Source: Hyphomicrobiaceae bacterium
Lineage (GTDB): Bacteria > Pseudomonadota > Alphaproteobacteria > Rhizobiales > Devosiaceae
Reading direction: 5' to 3'
DNA: 64,000 bases
Assembly (NCBI GenBank): GCA_020638065.1
Contig: JACKJG010000013.1
Coordinates: forward strand, 41,199 to 105,198
In this document: piece after piece, positions 1 to 8,804 of the stretch
How the letters are laid out: each line of letters opens with the position of its first letter
How positions within the stretch are numbered: the stretch's first letter is position 1
The notes under the pieces: generated by a model
What the model was told of the DNA's origin: nothing
Database searches by the model: none
What the model saw: the letters and a program-made list of their open reading frames with translations, nothing else
Made by a program: the position numbers and the translations under genes

Positions 1-300
1 ATATCCACCAAACGCCACGACGGCGTCAGGGTCAATGTCACGCAAGGCGCCCCAGGCAACGCCGATGCCTTTGAGAATGGTGAAACTCGCGCCGACGAAC
101 TTGATCGGGTTGCTGAGGGAGGGCGTTGCGGCGGGAATGATATGCACCTTTTTGGCAGGGAAGTCCTTGCCGTAGGATCGGACCCGTTCGTCGGTCGCCA
201 GGTGAACCACGTGCCCGCGCCGGCCGAATTCCTGCGCAAGCGCCATGGCCGGAAAGAGGTGCCCTCCCGTGCCGCCAGCCATCAATACGAACGTCGCCAT
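1..300 (-). CDS. murG: UDP-GlcNAc transferase MurG, N-terminal part (runs off the window)
   Basis: MurG adds GlcNAc to lipid I to make lipid II at the inner face of the membrane. Only the first 100 codons are inside the window; the gene continues past base 1. Reading the minus strand from the ATG at 298-300 gives MATFVLMAGGTGGHLFPA, with the glycine-rich GGTGGH loop (residues 9-14) typical of the MurG N-terminal Rossmann domain, and ends in a VAFGGY segment also usual for MurG. It begins 16 bp after the ftsW stop, the normal ftsW-murG order, so it is very probably translated from the same dcw mRNA. Identification is firm; nothing can be said about the C-terminal donor-binding half. Confidence 0.93.
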   Translation of the reverse strand, partial: MATFVLMAGGTGGHLFPAMALAQEFGRRGHVVHLATDERVRSYGKDFPAKKVHIIPAATPSLSNPIKFVGASFTILKGIGVAWGALRDIDPDAVVAFGGY

Positions 301-316
301 GAAGTCCTGTCAGGTC

Positions 317-1468
317 CTAGCCTGCTGTCGCGCTGCGGAATGCGGGCAGACCGCTGATCTGCCGTTCCTCGGGTTTGCGCCGGGTCAGGCTGAGCACCAT
401 GCCCATGCCGAACGCCGTCGCGATCATCGAGGTGCCACCATAAGAGACAAATGGCAAGGTCATTCCCTTCGGGGGCAACAGGCTGAGATTGACCATCAGG
501 TTGATGGTTGCCTGCATGCCGAATTGCAGCGCCAGGGCGCTGATCGCCAGTCTCGGGAACAGGTTGGAACGTTGCTGGGCACCCCAGAGCGCCCGGACCA
601 CCACGAATCCGATTACGAAAACCAGAAGCATCGAAAACAGAATGCCGAATTCTCCAGCCGCTGCGGAAAACACGAAATCGGCATGCGCATCGGGCACGTA
701 GCGGCGCACCATGGCCTCGCCCGGCCCCTGCCCGAACCAGCCACCCTCAAGCAACGATTGCAGCGCCTTGTTGACCTGGTAATTGCCGATCGCTTCGGGG
801 TTGAGAAACAGGTCCACGCGCCGCGCCACGTGCGGGAAAAGCATGTAGGCCCCCGTCGAGAGCAACAGTGCCGCCGCACCGAAGCTGAGGATCAGCCACC
901 AGCTGATCCCCGAAATGAACAGCACCACCGCAAAGGTTAGTGTCACCAGAACCGTCTGTCCAAAATCCGGTTGCAGCATCAGAAGCGACAGAATGATGCC
1001 CAAAAGACCGAATGCGATCAGCCGCGCCGGCATGTCGGGCTTTTGCATGTGTTCGGCAAATAGCCAGGCGATGATCACCGCAAATGCCGGTTTGACGAAT
1101 TCGGACGGCTGCACCGACGTACCCAGGATCAGAAGCCAGCGCCGGGCGCCCTTGATTTCGACGCCGAATTTCAGCGTGAGTGCAAGAAACGCAATACTCA
1201 CCACCAGAACCGCGAGAGCCGTCCAGCGAATCTGTCTCACGCTCATCAGCGAAGTCAGAAACATCACGCCGATGGCCGGAAAAAGGAACAGAAAATGCCG
1301 GATGGTGAAATACCATTGGCCATATCCCAGCCGCTCGGCCACCGGCGGGCTCGCCGCGAAACTGAGGCCCATGCCGAACATCATCAGCAACAGGATGGCC
1401 GCCAGAAGCGTCCGGTCTACGGTGAACCACCATTCGGCTAAGGGAGTTTTTTGAGCACGCGAAAACAT
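317..1468 (-). CDS. ftsW: Septal peptidoglycan polymerase FtsW (SEDS family)
   Basis: FtsW polymerises lipid II glycan strands at the septum together with its partner PBP3/FtsI. The 383-residue product is strongly hydrophobic with about ten membrane segments. SEDS landmarks visible are GARRW (about 107-111), SVQPSEFVKP (about 118-127), the PDFGQ loop with the presumed catalytic Asp near 168, and the C-terminal PPKGMTLPFVSYGG motif. Length is normal. The upstream neighbour is mraY; murD, which normally sits between mraY and ftsW, is absent, leaving a 97-bp gap without a gene. murG follows after 16 bp. Confidence 0.96.
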   Translation of the reverse strand: MFSRAQKTPLAEWWFTVDRTLLAAILLLMMFGMGLSFAASPPVAERLGYGQWYFTIRHFLFLFPAIGVMFLTSLMSVRQIRWTALAVLVVSIAFLALTLKFGVEIKGARRWLLILGTSVQPSEFVKPAFAVIIAWLFAEHMQKPDMPARLIAFGLLGIILSLLMLQPDFGQTVLVTLTFAVVLFISGISWWLILSFGAAALLLSTGAYMLFPHVARRVDLFLNPEAIGNYQVNKALQSLLEGGWFGQGPGEAMVRRYVPDAHADFVFSAAAGEFGILFSMLLVFVIGFVVVRALWGAQQRSNLFPRLAISALALQFGMQATINLMVNLSLLPPKGMTLPFVSYGGTSMIATAFGMGMVLSLTRRKPEERQISGLPAFRSATAG

Positions 1469-1565
1469 TCAACTCGTCCGGTCCGCCCGGAAGGGGCGTG
1501 AAAGATTGGTCGAATGTAGACCGGCAACTCTTACTATTTCGCAACCATAATTGCGCCGGGCGAAA

Positions 1566-2654
1566 TCAGCGCAGCTTGAGCGTGCTCAAACCGATCAGCG
1601 CCAAGACAAAAGCGATGATCCAGAACCGGATCACGATCTGGCTTTCGGTCCAGCCCATATGCTCGAAATGATGGTGGATCGGCGCCATACGGAACACGCG
1701 CTTGCCCGTCAGCTTGAAACTGACCACCTGCACGATGACCGAGACGGTCTCCAGCACGAAAAGACCGCCGGTAATCGCCAGAACGATTTCATGCTTGGTC
1801 GCAACAGCGATCGACCCCAGCGCGCCGCCAAGCGCCAGAGACCCGGTGTCGCCCATGAAGATCTGCGCCGGGGGCGCATTGAACCACAAGAAGCCCAGTC
1901 CCGCGCCGATCAGCGCCCCGCACACCACGGCAAGTTCGCCCGTTCCGGGCACGAAATTGATCAGCAGATAGTCTGAAAAGGTCTGGTTGCCGACCAGGTA
2001 GGCGATGAGCCCGAACACGGCGGCTGCGATCATCACCGGCACGATGGCAAGCCCGTCCAGACCGTCCGTCAGGTTCACCGCATTGCCCGCTGCAACGATG
2101 ACGAAACCGCCAAAAAGGATGAAGAACCAGCTCAGATTGAGCGCAAGATCCTTGATGAAGGGAAACAGGAGCGACGACGAAAACGGCTGTTCGCCCATCT
2201 GCATGAAAACCAGACAGGCAATGCCGGCGATCAACGCTTCGAGTCCAAGCCGAACCCGGCCCGAAAAGCCGTTATAGTTCTTGTTGCTGGTGATCTTCAG
2301 ATAATCGTCGTAGAACCCGATCGCACCAAAACCGATGGTTACGAACAGCACCATCCAGACATAAAGATTGGTCAGATTAGCCCATAGAAGGGTCGACGCA
2401 ACCGCCCCGGACAGGATCATCAGACCGCCCATGGTCGGTGTGCCGGCCTTGGCAACAATGTGTCCCTGCGGGCCGTCTTCGCGAATAGGTTGGCCTTTGC
2501 CCTGCCGCGTCCTCAGGCTGCGGATCATCCAGGGTCCGAACAGGAATACGAAGAACAGGGCGGTAAGTATGGCGCCGCCTGTCCTGAACGTGATGTAGCG
2601 AAAAACGTTGAAGGCGCCGAGCCCGTCGCCGATCTGCCCCAGGAATTGCAGCAT
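1566..2654 (-). CDS. mraY: Phospho-MurNAc-pentapeptide transferase MraY
   Basis: MraY transfers phospho-MurNAc-pentapeptide to undecaprenyl phosphate, making lipid I in the inner membrane. The 362-residue product has about ten hydrophobic segments. It shows family motifs: KAGTPTMGG (about 69-77), the FYDDYLK metal/catalytic site (about 114-120), NLTDGLDGLA, FMGDTGSLALGG and the C-terminal APIHHHFE histidine motif. Start at 2654 (MLQFLGQ) matches the family. It lies 56 bp downstream of murF, in the usual dcw order, but is followed by ftsW rather than murD. Confidence 0.97.
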   Translation of the reverse strand: MLQFLGQIGDGLGAFNVFRYITFRTGGAILTALFFVFLFGPWMIRSLRTRQGKGQPIREDGPQGHIVAKAGTPTMGGLMILSGAVASTLLWANLTNLYVWMVLFVTIGFGAIGFYDDYLKITSNKNYNGFSGRVRLGLEALIAGIACLVFMQMGEQPFSSSLLFPFIKDLALNLSWFFILFGGFVIVAAGNAVNLTDGLDGLAIVPVMIAAAVFGLIAYLVGNQTFSDYLLINFVPGTGELAVVCGALIGAGLGFLWFNAPPAQIFMGDTGSLALGGALGSIAVATKHEIVLAITGGLFVLETVSVIVQVVSFKLTGKRVFRMAPIHHHFEHMGWTESQIVIRFWIIAFVLALIGLSTLKLR

Positions 2655-2710
2655 TCACTCACTACTCCGCGCCGCGCCCGAAGGGCTGGCTGTCCCCTTG
2701 CCGGAATGAC

Positions 2711-4108
2711 CTATTGGTCGAACTGGCGGCGAATTTGTGTCACCAGTTTCGAAAGGCCAACGCCGTTCGAACCTTTGAGCATAACAAGGTCGCCATAATC
2801 AAGCTGGCCCTTCAGCTTGTCGCCTGCAACGTTAACATCGAGAGCCGTGTCCGCCCGAATTCCCTTTTTATCGAGCAGCGGCTGCAACCCAGCCATTTCC
2901 GATCCGACCAGGAGCAGATAGTCCGGCTGCCCTTCGATAATCAGGTCGAGCAACCCGCGATGGAGCGCACTGGACTGGCTTCCGAGTTCCAGCATGTCGC
3001 CGAGAACGAGAACGCGCCGGCCAGCGCTGGGGCGCTCGGCGAAAACCCCTAGCGCCGCCCGCATCGATGTCGGATTGGCATTGTAGCTTTCGTCGAGCAG
3101 GGTCAGGACGCGACCGTCCTGCGCGAACTCAACGGCAATGCCGCGTCCGTCCGGCGCCGCGAATTTCGTGAGATGCGCAACCGCCGCCGGCAGCGGCAAT
3201 TCGAGCGGCAGAGTTACCAGTGCAGCACCCACAGCGTTGGCCATCATGTGTCGGCCCGTCGCGGCAATCGAGATGTCAAACGGCTCCCCGTCGAGTTCAA
3301 AGCGCGCACGTGCGCCCGTCTCGGTCGATTTGTAGTCGCTGATGCGCACGTTGCCCTGCTCAAATCCATAGGTCAGCACCATCCGCGCACCAGCCTCATG
3401 CGCGGACGCAACCAATTGCCGTTCAAACGCATGATCGGCATTGATGATGGCCGCGCCATGCGGCTGCAGCCCGAGAAAGATCTCCGACTTGGCCCGGGCG
3501 ATGGCTTCCATCGATCCCAATTCGCCCAGATGCGCGGGCGCAATCGAAGTGATCATCGCGACGTGCGGCTGCACAAGCGCCGTCAATGGCGTGATTTCGC
3601 CTTCGTGGCTCATGCCCATTTCGAACACGCCAAACTGCGCATCCGCCGGCAGATTGGCCAGCATCAGCGGCACGCCCCAATGATTGTTGTAGCTCTTGAT
3701 TGAGGCATGCACCTTGCCAAAGCCGGAGAGCATGGTCAGCAGGGCTTCCTTGGTCGACGTTTTGCCAACGCTTCCCGTCACCGCAATGATCCTTGCGTGC
3801 GACCTCATCCGGGCCGCATGCGCGATCTGCCGCAATCCTTCCAGCGGGTCCTCAACCACCAGCATTGGCAGATTGCCGAATTCCTCAGCCTTTCCGGTGG
3901 AAACCATTGCCAGCGATGCGCCAGTGTCCACCGCGTCGGCTGCGAAATCGTGGCCGTCATGCCGATCGCCCTTGATCGCCACGAACAGCGCCCCTTCCGG
4001 CACATTTCGCGAATCTATCACGATTTCAGAAATGCCTTCGGCATCCGAATTGCGGATGTCTCCGCCGGTGGCCGCAGCAAGCTCGGATAGTGTGAAAAGC
4101 ATCGCCAA
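2711..4108 (-). CDS. murF: UDP-MurNAc-tripeptide--D-Ala-D-Ala ligase MurF
   Basis: MurF adds D-Ala-D-Ala to UDP-MurNAc-tripeptide in the cytoplasm, completing the pentapeptide stem. The 465-residue protein shows the Mur-ligase ATP-binding P-loop GSVGKTSTK at about 112-120, the central ATPase-domain segment with YNNHWGVPLML, and DESYNANPTSM plus VLGDMLELG in the C-terminal domain, all MurF hallmarks. A second ATG two codons in (4102) is an equally possible start. It begins 14 bp after murE, so the two are probably co-translated from the dcw operon. Confidence 0.96.
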   Translation of the reverse strand: MAMLFTLSELAAATGGDIRNSDAEGISEIVIDSRNVPEGALFVAIKGDRHDGHDFAADAVDTGASLAMVSTGKAEEFGNLPMLVVEDPLEGLRQIAHAARMRSHARIIAVTGSVGKTSTKEALLTMLSGFGKVHASIKSYNNHWGVPLMLANLPADAQFGVFEMGMSHEGEITPLTALVQPHVAMITSIAPAHLGELGSMEAIARAKSEIFLGLQPHGAAIINADHAFERQLVASAHEAGARMVLTYGFEQGNVRISDYKSTETGARARFELDGEPFDISIAATGRHMMANAVGAALVTLPLELPLPAAVAHLTKFAAPDGRGIAVEFAQDGRVLTLLDESYNANPTSMRAALGVFAERPSAGRRVLVLGDMLELGSQSSALHRGLLDLIIEGQPDYLLLVGSEMAGLQPLLDKKGIRADTALDVNVAGDKLKGQLDYGDLVMLKGSNGVGLSKLVTQIRRQFDQ

Positions 4109-4122
4109 TCGCGCCCAGTCGC

Positions 4123-5565
4123 CTACGACCTCAGCGCATCGGCCACCACCTCATGGTCGGAAAACGGATGCTTGGTCGTTCCGATGATCTGATAATCCTC
4201 GTGCCCCTTGCCCGCAACCAGCAAAACGTCACCTTCGCCAAGTCCCGCAACGGCCGCTTTGATGGCTTCGGCCCGGTCACCGATCTCGGTGGCTCCTGCG
4301 CAGGCGGAAAGAACTTCCCGGCGAATTGCCGCCGCGTCTTCCGTTCGCGGATTGTCATCGGTCACAATCACATCGTCTGCAATTTCAGCGGCAATCCGGC
4401 CCATCAGGGGACGTTTGCCCGTGTCGCGGTCGCCGCCTGCGCCGAAGACGACCTTGAGCCTGCCCGAGGCATAGGGCTTGAGCGTTTTCAGGGCGACTTC
4501 CAAGGCATCGGGCGTATGCGCATAGTCGATGAAGATCGCGGCGCCGTCTTTGGTCCCGACACGCTCCAGCCGCCCACGCGCGCCTTTGAGCATTTGCAGC
4601 GCCGGAATCACATTGTCTCGATGCGCACCGGCGGCCATCACCATCGCGGCGGCAACAATCGCGTTGGAGACCTGAAAATCACCGGCGAGCGGCAGGGTGA
4701 ACTCCAGCGGCTCGCCGACAAGCTTGCCGGACACTTTCTGGCCCCAGCCGTCCTGCTCGACCGTGCTGACCTCGATATAGGCACCCTCGCGCCCCACCGT
4801 GAGAACCGTGGCACCACGCTCCAGCGCTGCGAACATGAACGGCATATGCTCCGGATCGTCGGCGTTGATCACCGCCGAACCACTCTCCTTGAGCAGGGTC
4901 GTGAACAGCCGCAATTTGGCGTCACGATAATCTTCCATCGTCGGATGGTAGTCGAGATGGTCGCGGCTGAGATTGGTGAAGCCGGCCACGTCGAAGGAAA
5001 TCCCGTCGATCCGGCGTTGCGCGATCCCGTGGCTCGAAGCCTCCATGATCACATGGTTGATCCCGTCGGCTTTGAGCGCCGCCAGGCGCCGGTGCAAGCT
5101 CAACGGATCGGGGGTCGTATGCGTGCCTGGCTCGATCTGATCACGAAACTGCACGCCCAAAGTGCCGATCGAGGCCGAAGCAAGTCCCATATTCTCCCAG
5201 ATCTGCCGGACGAACGAAGCAACCGAGGTCTTGCCATTGGTACCCGTGATCCCGAACATGGTTGCGGGTTGCGGTCCTGAGGTCCGCGCCGCGGCCAGCG
5301 CAAATGCCCGCCTCACATCCTCGACAATGACCACCGAAATGCCCGGATCGACGTTCGGCCGCCGGTCGGTCACCATCACGCGCGCGCCGCGTTCCGCTGC
5401 CTTTGCGGCGAAACTGTCGCCATGCTGCACAAACCCCGGCAAAGCAAAAAACGCCTCACCCATCGCGAGCGCCCGGCTATCGGCGTGGACACCCGTCACG
5501 CGGATGCTTTCCAGTTTGCTCGTGTCGGTCGAGCCCTCAAGCAGATCGGCAAGCAGAAATGACAT
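4123..5565 (-). CDS. murE: UDP-MurNAc-L-Ala-D-Glu--meso-diaminopimelate ligase MurE
   Basis: MurE adds the third amino acid of the peptidoglycan stem peptide. The P-loop GTNGKTS is at about 108-114, followed by a TTPDPLSLHR substrate-binding segment and EASSHGIAQ. The motif DNPRTED near residue 400 is the DAP-specific signature, so the cell wall is predicted to contain meso-diaminopimelate, as expected for a Gram-negative. Length 480 is normal. It follows ftsI after 15 bp and precedes murF by 14 bp. Confidence 0.96.
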   Translation of the reverse strand: MSFLLADLLEGSTDTSKLESIRVTGVHADSRALAMGEAFFALPGFVQHGDSFAAKAAERGARVMVTDRRPNVDPGISVVIVEDVRRAFALAAARTSGPQPATMFGITGTNGKTSVASFVRQIWENMGLASASIGTLGVQFRDQIEPGTHTTPDPLSLHRRLAALKADGINHVIMEASSHGIAQRRIDGISFDVAGFTNLSRDHLDYHPTMEDYRDAKLRLFTTLLKESGSAVINADDPEHMPFMFAALERGATVLTVGREGAYIEVSTVEQDGWGQKVSGKLVGEPLEFTLPLAGDFQVSNAIVAAAMVMAAGAHRDNVIPALQMLKGARGRLERVGTKDGAAIFIDYAHTPDALEVALKTLKPYASGRLKVVFGAGGDRDTGKRPLMGRIAAEIADDVIVTDDNPRTEDAAAIRREVLSACAGATEIGDRAEAIKAAVAGLGEGDVLLVAGKGHEDYQIIGTTKHPFSDHEVVADALRS

Positions 5566-5580
5566 CGTGTTTTCCCGGCC

Positions 5581-7287
5581 CTAGCGCAAAACGGCGGGGA
5601 CCAGCGATTGATCCACGCTTTCGTCGAACTCGGGCGCAATTCCTAACATGGGTGCGACTCGCTTGATAATTCTGCCCGCGACTTCGCCCGCATTCCACCC
5701 CGCCGTGTCCCCCGATTGCGGATTTTCCCGTTTCGGTTCGTCGATCACCACCACCAGCGCATATTGTGGATTGTCCAGCGGAAATGCAGCCGCGAAGGCG
5801 TTGAAATTCTTGTTCGATACGTAACGCCCGTTTTCAACCTTTTCCGCCGTCCCGGTCTTGCCGCCAGGCAGATAGCCATCAGCAATCCGGTTCATGTGGG
5901 TGGCCGTGCCTTCCATGGCATTGAGCCGTAGCAAATAACGCACCAGGGCGCTGGCCTCGGGCGAAATCACGTGGCGGCCGATTTCAGCCGCTTCTTCGGT
6001 GCTGCGCGGGAACAGGGTGGCTGGCAGATAGACGCCATCGTTGACGAATGCCGCAATTGCTGAGGCCATGTGCAATGGCGTCACCGAAATGCCGTGCCCG
6101 AACGAGGCCGTCGCCGCGACGATTTCTGAAAAATCGCTGGGAATGGTCGAACGCTTGGTTTCCGGCAATTCGATCGGCAGCGGCTCGTCAAATCCCATCC
6201 GGTGCAAAAAGGCGCGGTAATTGTCCTTGCCCCAGGCCTGCATCAGATGGATCGTGCCGACGTTCGACGAATATTTGAAAATCTCCGGAACGCTCAGTAC
6301 ACGATGCTGGCCGTGAAAGTCATCGATCACGAACCGTCCGAACCGGACACCATGGGTCGCGTCGAAACGGTCGGTAATGTGTACTGCGCCGCTGTCCAGC
6401 GCCCCGGCAAAGGTCACGGTTTTGAAGGTCGAACCAAGTTCGAACGTGCCCGCAGTAATTCGATTGATGCGGCCTTCTTCGAGCGCGGTCGCTGGCTCGT
6501 TCGGGTCGAAATCGGGGAGCGAGACCAGCCCCATGACCTCACCGGTCTTGACGTTGATCAGCACGCCGGCGGCGGCGATGGCCTGGTAACGCGTCATCGA
6601 ATCTTCGAGTTCCGCATGCAGCGCGTGCTGGACCCTGAGATCGATCGAGAGTTGCACCTGATCCGGCCGTTCGGCATCTGTATTCAGAACCTTCCTGTCA
6701 AGGTAGCGCTCAATGCCGGAAATGCCCTGATTGTCGATATTGACCGTGCCGAGAAGGTGCGAAGCATCCGATCCGCCGGGATAATATCTCTTGGTTTCAT
6801 TGACGAAATCGACACCCGGCAGGCCGAGCTGCAGAACCTTTTCCTGCATGGCGGGCGACAATTCGCGCTCCAGCCAAACAAAGCCTTCGTCACCGTCCAG
6901 CCGTTGCCGCAGAAAATCCGTTGATAATTGCGGGAGAACCGAATGCAGTTTCTCAACAGCCTCGTCTATATCAATGATATTCTTAGGCTCAGCGTAAAGG
7001 CTCGGCGCCTCGATATCGAGCGCCAATGGCTCGCCATTACGGTCGACAAGCGCGGGCCGCGCCAGTGTCAATTCGCTATTGGCGCGCAGATATTCCGGAT
7101 CGGCAGGCCTTTCGATGCCCAGTTGAATAAGCCGTCCGCAAATCACAGCGAAAACCAGAACGAGAACGCCAACCGAAAACCAGATGCGCGATCGCGTGAG
7201 GTTCTTGCGGGCCTTGCGTCCGCCCTCAAGGGCGATTTCCGGATGCGCGCCGGAAAGGTCGGTCATCGTGGGATCGGCGACACTCAT
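5581..7287 (-). CDS. ftsI: Septal transpeptidase FtsI / penicillin-binding protein 3
   Basis: FtsI cross-links peptidoglycan at the division site and works with FtsW. It has a cytoplasmic tail, one membrane segment (about 34-55) and a class B PBP ectodomain. The three penicillin-binding motifs are intact: S-T-F-K with active serine near 286, S-S-N near 340-342 and K-T-G near 477-479. Its ATG overlaps the ftsL stop by 4 bp (7284-7287), so the two division proteins are translationally coupled. It is 568 residues long, within family range. Beta-lactams are the known inhibitors of this family. Confidence 0.96.
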   Translation of the reverse strand: MSVADPTMTDLSGAHPEIALEGGRKARKNLTRSRIWFSVGVLVLVFAVICGRLIQLGIERPADPEYLRANSELTLARPALVDRNGEPLALDIEAPSLYAEPKNIIDIDEAVEKLHSVLPQLSTDFLRQRLDGDEGFVWLERELSPAMQEKVLQLGLPGVDFVNETKRYYPGGSDASHLLGTVNIDNQGISGIERYLDRKVLNTDAERPDQVQLSIDLRVQHALHAELEDSMTRYQAIAAAGVLINVKTGEVMGLVSLPDFDPNEPATALEEGRINRITAGTFELGSTFKTVTFAGALDSGAVHITDRFDATHGVRFGRFVIDDFHGQHRVLSVPEIFKYSSNVGTIHLMQAWGKDNYRAFLHRMGFDEPLPIELPETKRSTIPSDFSEIVAATASFGHGISVTPLHMASAIAAFVNDGVYLPATLFPRSTEEAAEIGRHVISPEASALVRYLLRLNAMEGTATHMNRIADGYLPGGKTGTAEKVENGRYVSNKNFNAFAAAFPLDNPQYALVVVIDEPKRENPQSGDTAGWNAGEVAGRIIKRVAPMLGIAPEFDESVDQSLVPAVLR

Positions 7288-7667
7288 TGCACAATCAACT
7301 CATTCAGTTTGTCGCCGATCGGATCGACACCCGCATCCAGCGCTTCGAGCAGCCGTGTCAGCGCCTCGTCGTTCACCTGTTGCGGCCGCATCGGGATATC
7401 GGTGATCGAGCCATATTGCTTGGCCGAAATGACTTTGAGCTCGAGGCTGTCCTCGTGCCGGATCACGATCGGCTCGATATGCGAAGGCTGGCTGAGATAG
7501 GCCCAGTCAGCGCGCAGAACGCTGAGATTTGTGTTTTGCTGGGCGATATCGCGTTGAATCGCGACCTTCTCGTCGGCAATGGTTTCGGTCTGGTATTTGA
7601 GAACGTAAACCCCGGCCAAGGCCAGCACCGAGGTAAAAAACAGGATGACGTTGAGCGTGCGGATCAT
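7284..7667 (-). CDS. ftsL: Cell division protein FtsL
   Basis: FtsL is a small bitopic divisome protein that, with FtsB and FtsQ, activates FtsW-FtsI. The chosen start (MIRTLNVILFF) overlaps the rsmH stop as ATGA, giving 127 residues: one N-terminal membrane segment (about 6-25) followed by a heptad-rich stretch up to about 60 (ETIADEKVAIQRDIAQQN) consistent with the FtsL coiled coil, then a motif with LSQPSHIEPI similar to alphaproteobacterial FtsL. A longer reading back to 7832 is possible but would overlap rsmH heavily. Position between rsmH and ftsI is the main support because FtsL sequences are poorly conserved. Confidence 0.88.
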   Translation of the reverse strand: MIRTLNVILFFTSVLALAGVYVLKYQTETIADEKVAIQRDIAQQNTNLSVLRADWAYLSQPSHIEPIVIRHEDSLELKVISAKQYGSITDIPMRPQQVNDEALTRLLEALDAGVDPIGDKLNELIVQ

Positions 7668-8665
7668 GCGGCACCCCGTAGTCTGACGTCCGGTACACCC
7701 AGCCCTGCATAGGAGACCGTCCGCGCCTCCGCGCCGCTTCGGCTTGCCGAGCGCAAAATCGCAGATCTTGCCCGCGGGTTGCGTTCCAACTCGGCTTTGC
7801 CCGGCTTTGCCGGCTTGGCAACCGGGTCCCAACGCGCCGCTTCGGCCTTCTGTTCCGGCAGGTGCCGCGACCGGGCGCCCTGCCCAGCATCCACGCTGAA
7901 GAAGCGCTTGACGATACGGTCCTCGATTGAATGGAAGGTCACGACGCTGAGCACTCCGCCCGCCTGCAAAAGCCGTTCGGCGGCAAAAAGCCCTTCGACC
8001 AATTGTTCAAACTCGTGATTGACCGCAATCCTGAGCGCCTGAAAGCTGCGCGTCGCCGGATGCGCCGCGCCCGGCTTGCGTCCGATGCTTTTCTCGATCA
8101 GCCCAGCCAGCTCCGCGGTCGATGAAATCGGATGTTCGGCGCGCCGGGTCACGATTGCCTTGGCGATCCGCCGCGATTTGCGCTCCTCGCCATAGCCGAA
8201 GAGCAAATTGGCGAGGTCCTCTTCCGCCAATTGGTTGACCAGATCCGATGCGCTCGGACCCTCGCCGCCCATGCGCATATCGAGCGGTCCGTCGCGCATG
8301 AAGGAAAAACCACGCTCGGCCTCGTCGAGTTGCATCGAGCTGACCCCGATGTCGAGCACCACCGCATCCACAGGTCCTGCGGCCAGCGCGTCCAGTTCTG
8401 AAAACGTGCCCCGCCGAAACGCGAACCTTTCAGGAAACTCGCTGGACAGACGGGCTGCGTGCACTTCGACAGACGGATCGCGATCGATGGCAATCACATT
8501 GGCACCAGCCTCAAGCAGTGCCCGCGAATAGCCGCCGGCCCCGAACGTTCCGTCCAGAATGCGTTTGCCGGTCAGCGGCGTCAGTGAGGCGATCACCTCA
8601 TCCAGCAAAACGGGCAAATGCGGCGGCATAACTCCGCCATCTGCCCTGTCGCGCCCTGACGCCAT
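7664..8665 (-). CDS. rsmH: 16S rRNA (cytosine1402-N4)-methyltransferase RsmH (MraW)
   Basis: RsmH methylates N4 of C1402 in the 16S rRNA decoding site using SAM. The start at 8665 (MASGRDRADGG) is preceded by a TTGGAGT ribosome-binding site; the reading frame is open further upstream but lacks similarity to the family. Visible are PHLPVLLDEV, the SAM-binding DGTFGAGGYS loop (about 41-50), AIDRDP, and the family ends RDGPLDMRM and FHSIEDRIVKRFF. It is the first gene of the dcw operon here; no mraZ precedes it. The opposite-strand GNAT gene starts 140 bp away. Confidence 0.95.
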   Translation of the reverse strand: MASGRDRADGGVMPPHLPVLLDEVIASLTPLTGKRILDGTFGAGGYSRALLEAGANVIAIDRDPSVEVHAARLSSEFPERFAFRRGTFSELDALAAGPVDAVVLDIGVSSMQLDEAERGFSFMRDGPLDMRMGGEGPSASDLVNQLAEEDLANLLFGYGEERKSRRIAKAIVTRRAEHPISSTAELAGLIEKSIGRKPGAAHPATRSFQALRIAVNHEFEQLVEGLFAAERLLQAGGVLSVVTFHSIEDRIVKRFFSVDAGQGARSRHLPEQKAEAARWDPVAKPAKPGKAELERNPRARSAILRSASRSGAEARTVSYAGLGVPDVRLRGAA

Positions 8666-8804
8666 TTGCAAAATACTCCAAGGACCCGGCAAAGGGACCT
8701 GACACAAACTTGAAATCATCGCTAAATTGTCACGAGGACGCTTAAGATTCGGTTTCCCATAATTGCTATGGCGAACATGCGGCGCATTTGCGGGAGAATG
8801 CCAA
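8666..8804. promoter_or_regulatory. Divergent promoter region between rsmH and the GNAT gene
   Basis: This 139-bp gap is the only room for promoters of the rsmH-led division operon (minus strand) and the GNAT gene (plus strand). I see ribosome-binding sites for both, but no confident -35/-10 pair and no run of TGGG repeats of the kind bound by MraZ. That fits the absence of mraZ here. Function inferred from position only. Confidence 0.45.

Noticed and set aside
1859..5204. Avoidance of AGATCT as evidence for the BglII-like specificity
   Set aside because: AGATCT occurs several times (for example 1859, 3478 and 5199), so there is no depletion; this neither supports nor excludes the specificity since sites may be methylated.
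4153..5280. Long plus-strand open frame opposite murE
   Set aside because: Antisense to a well conserved gene, with no family resemblance; caused by high GC content.
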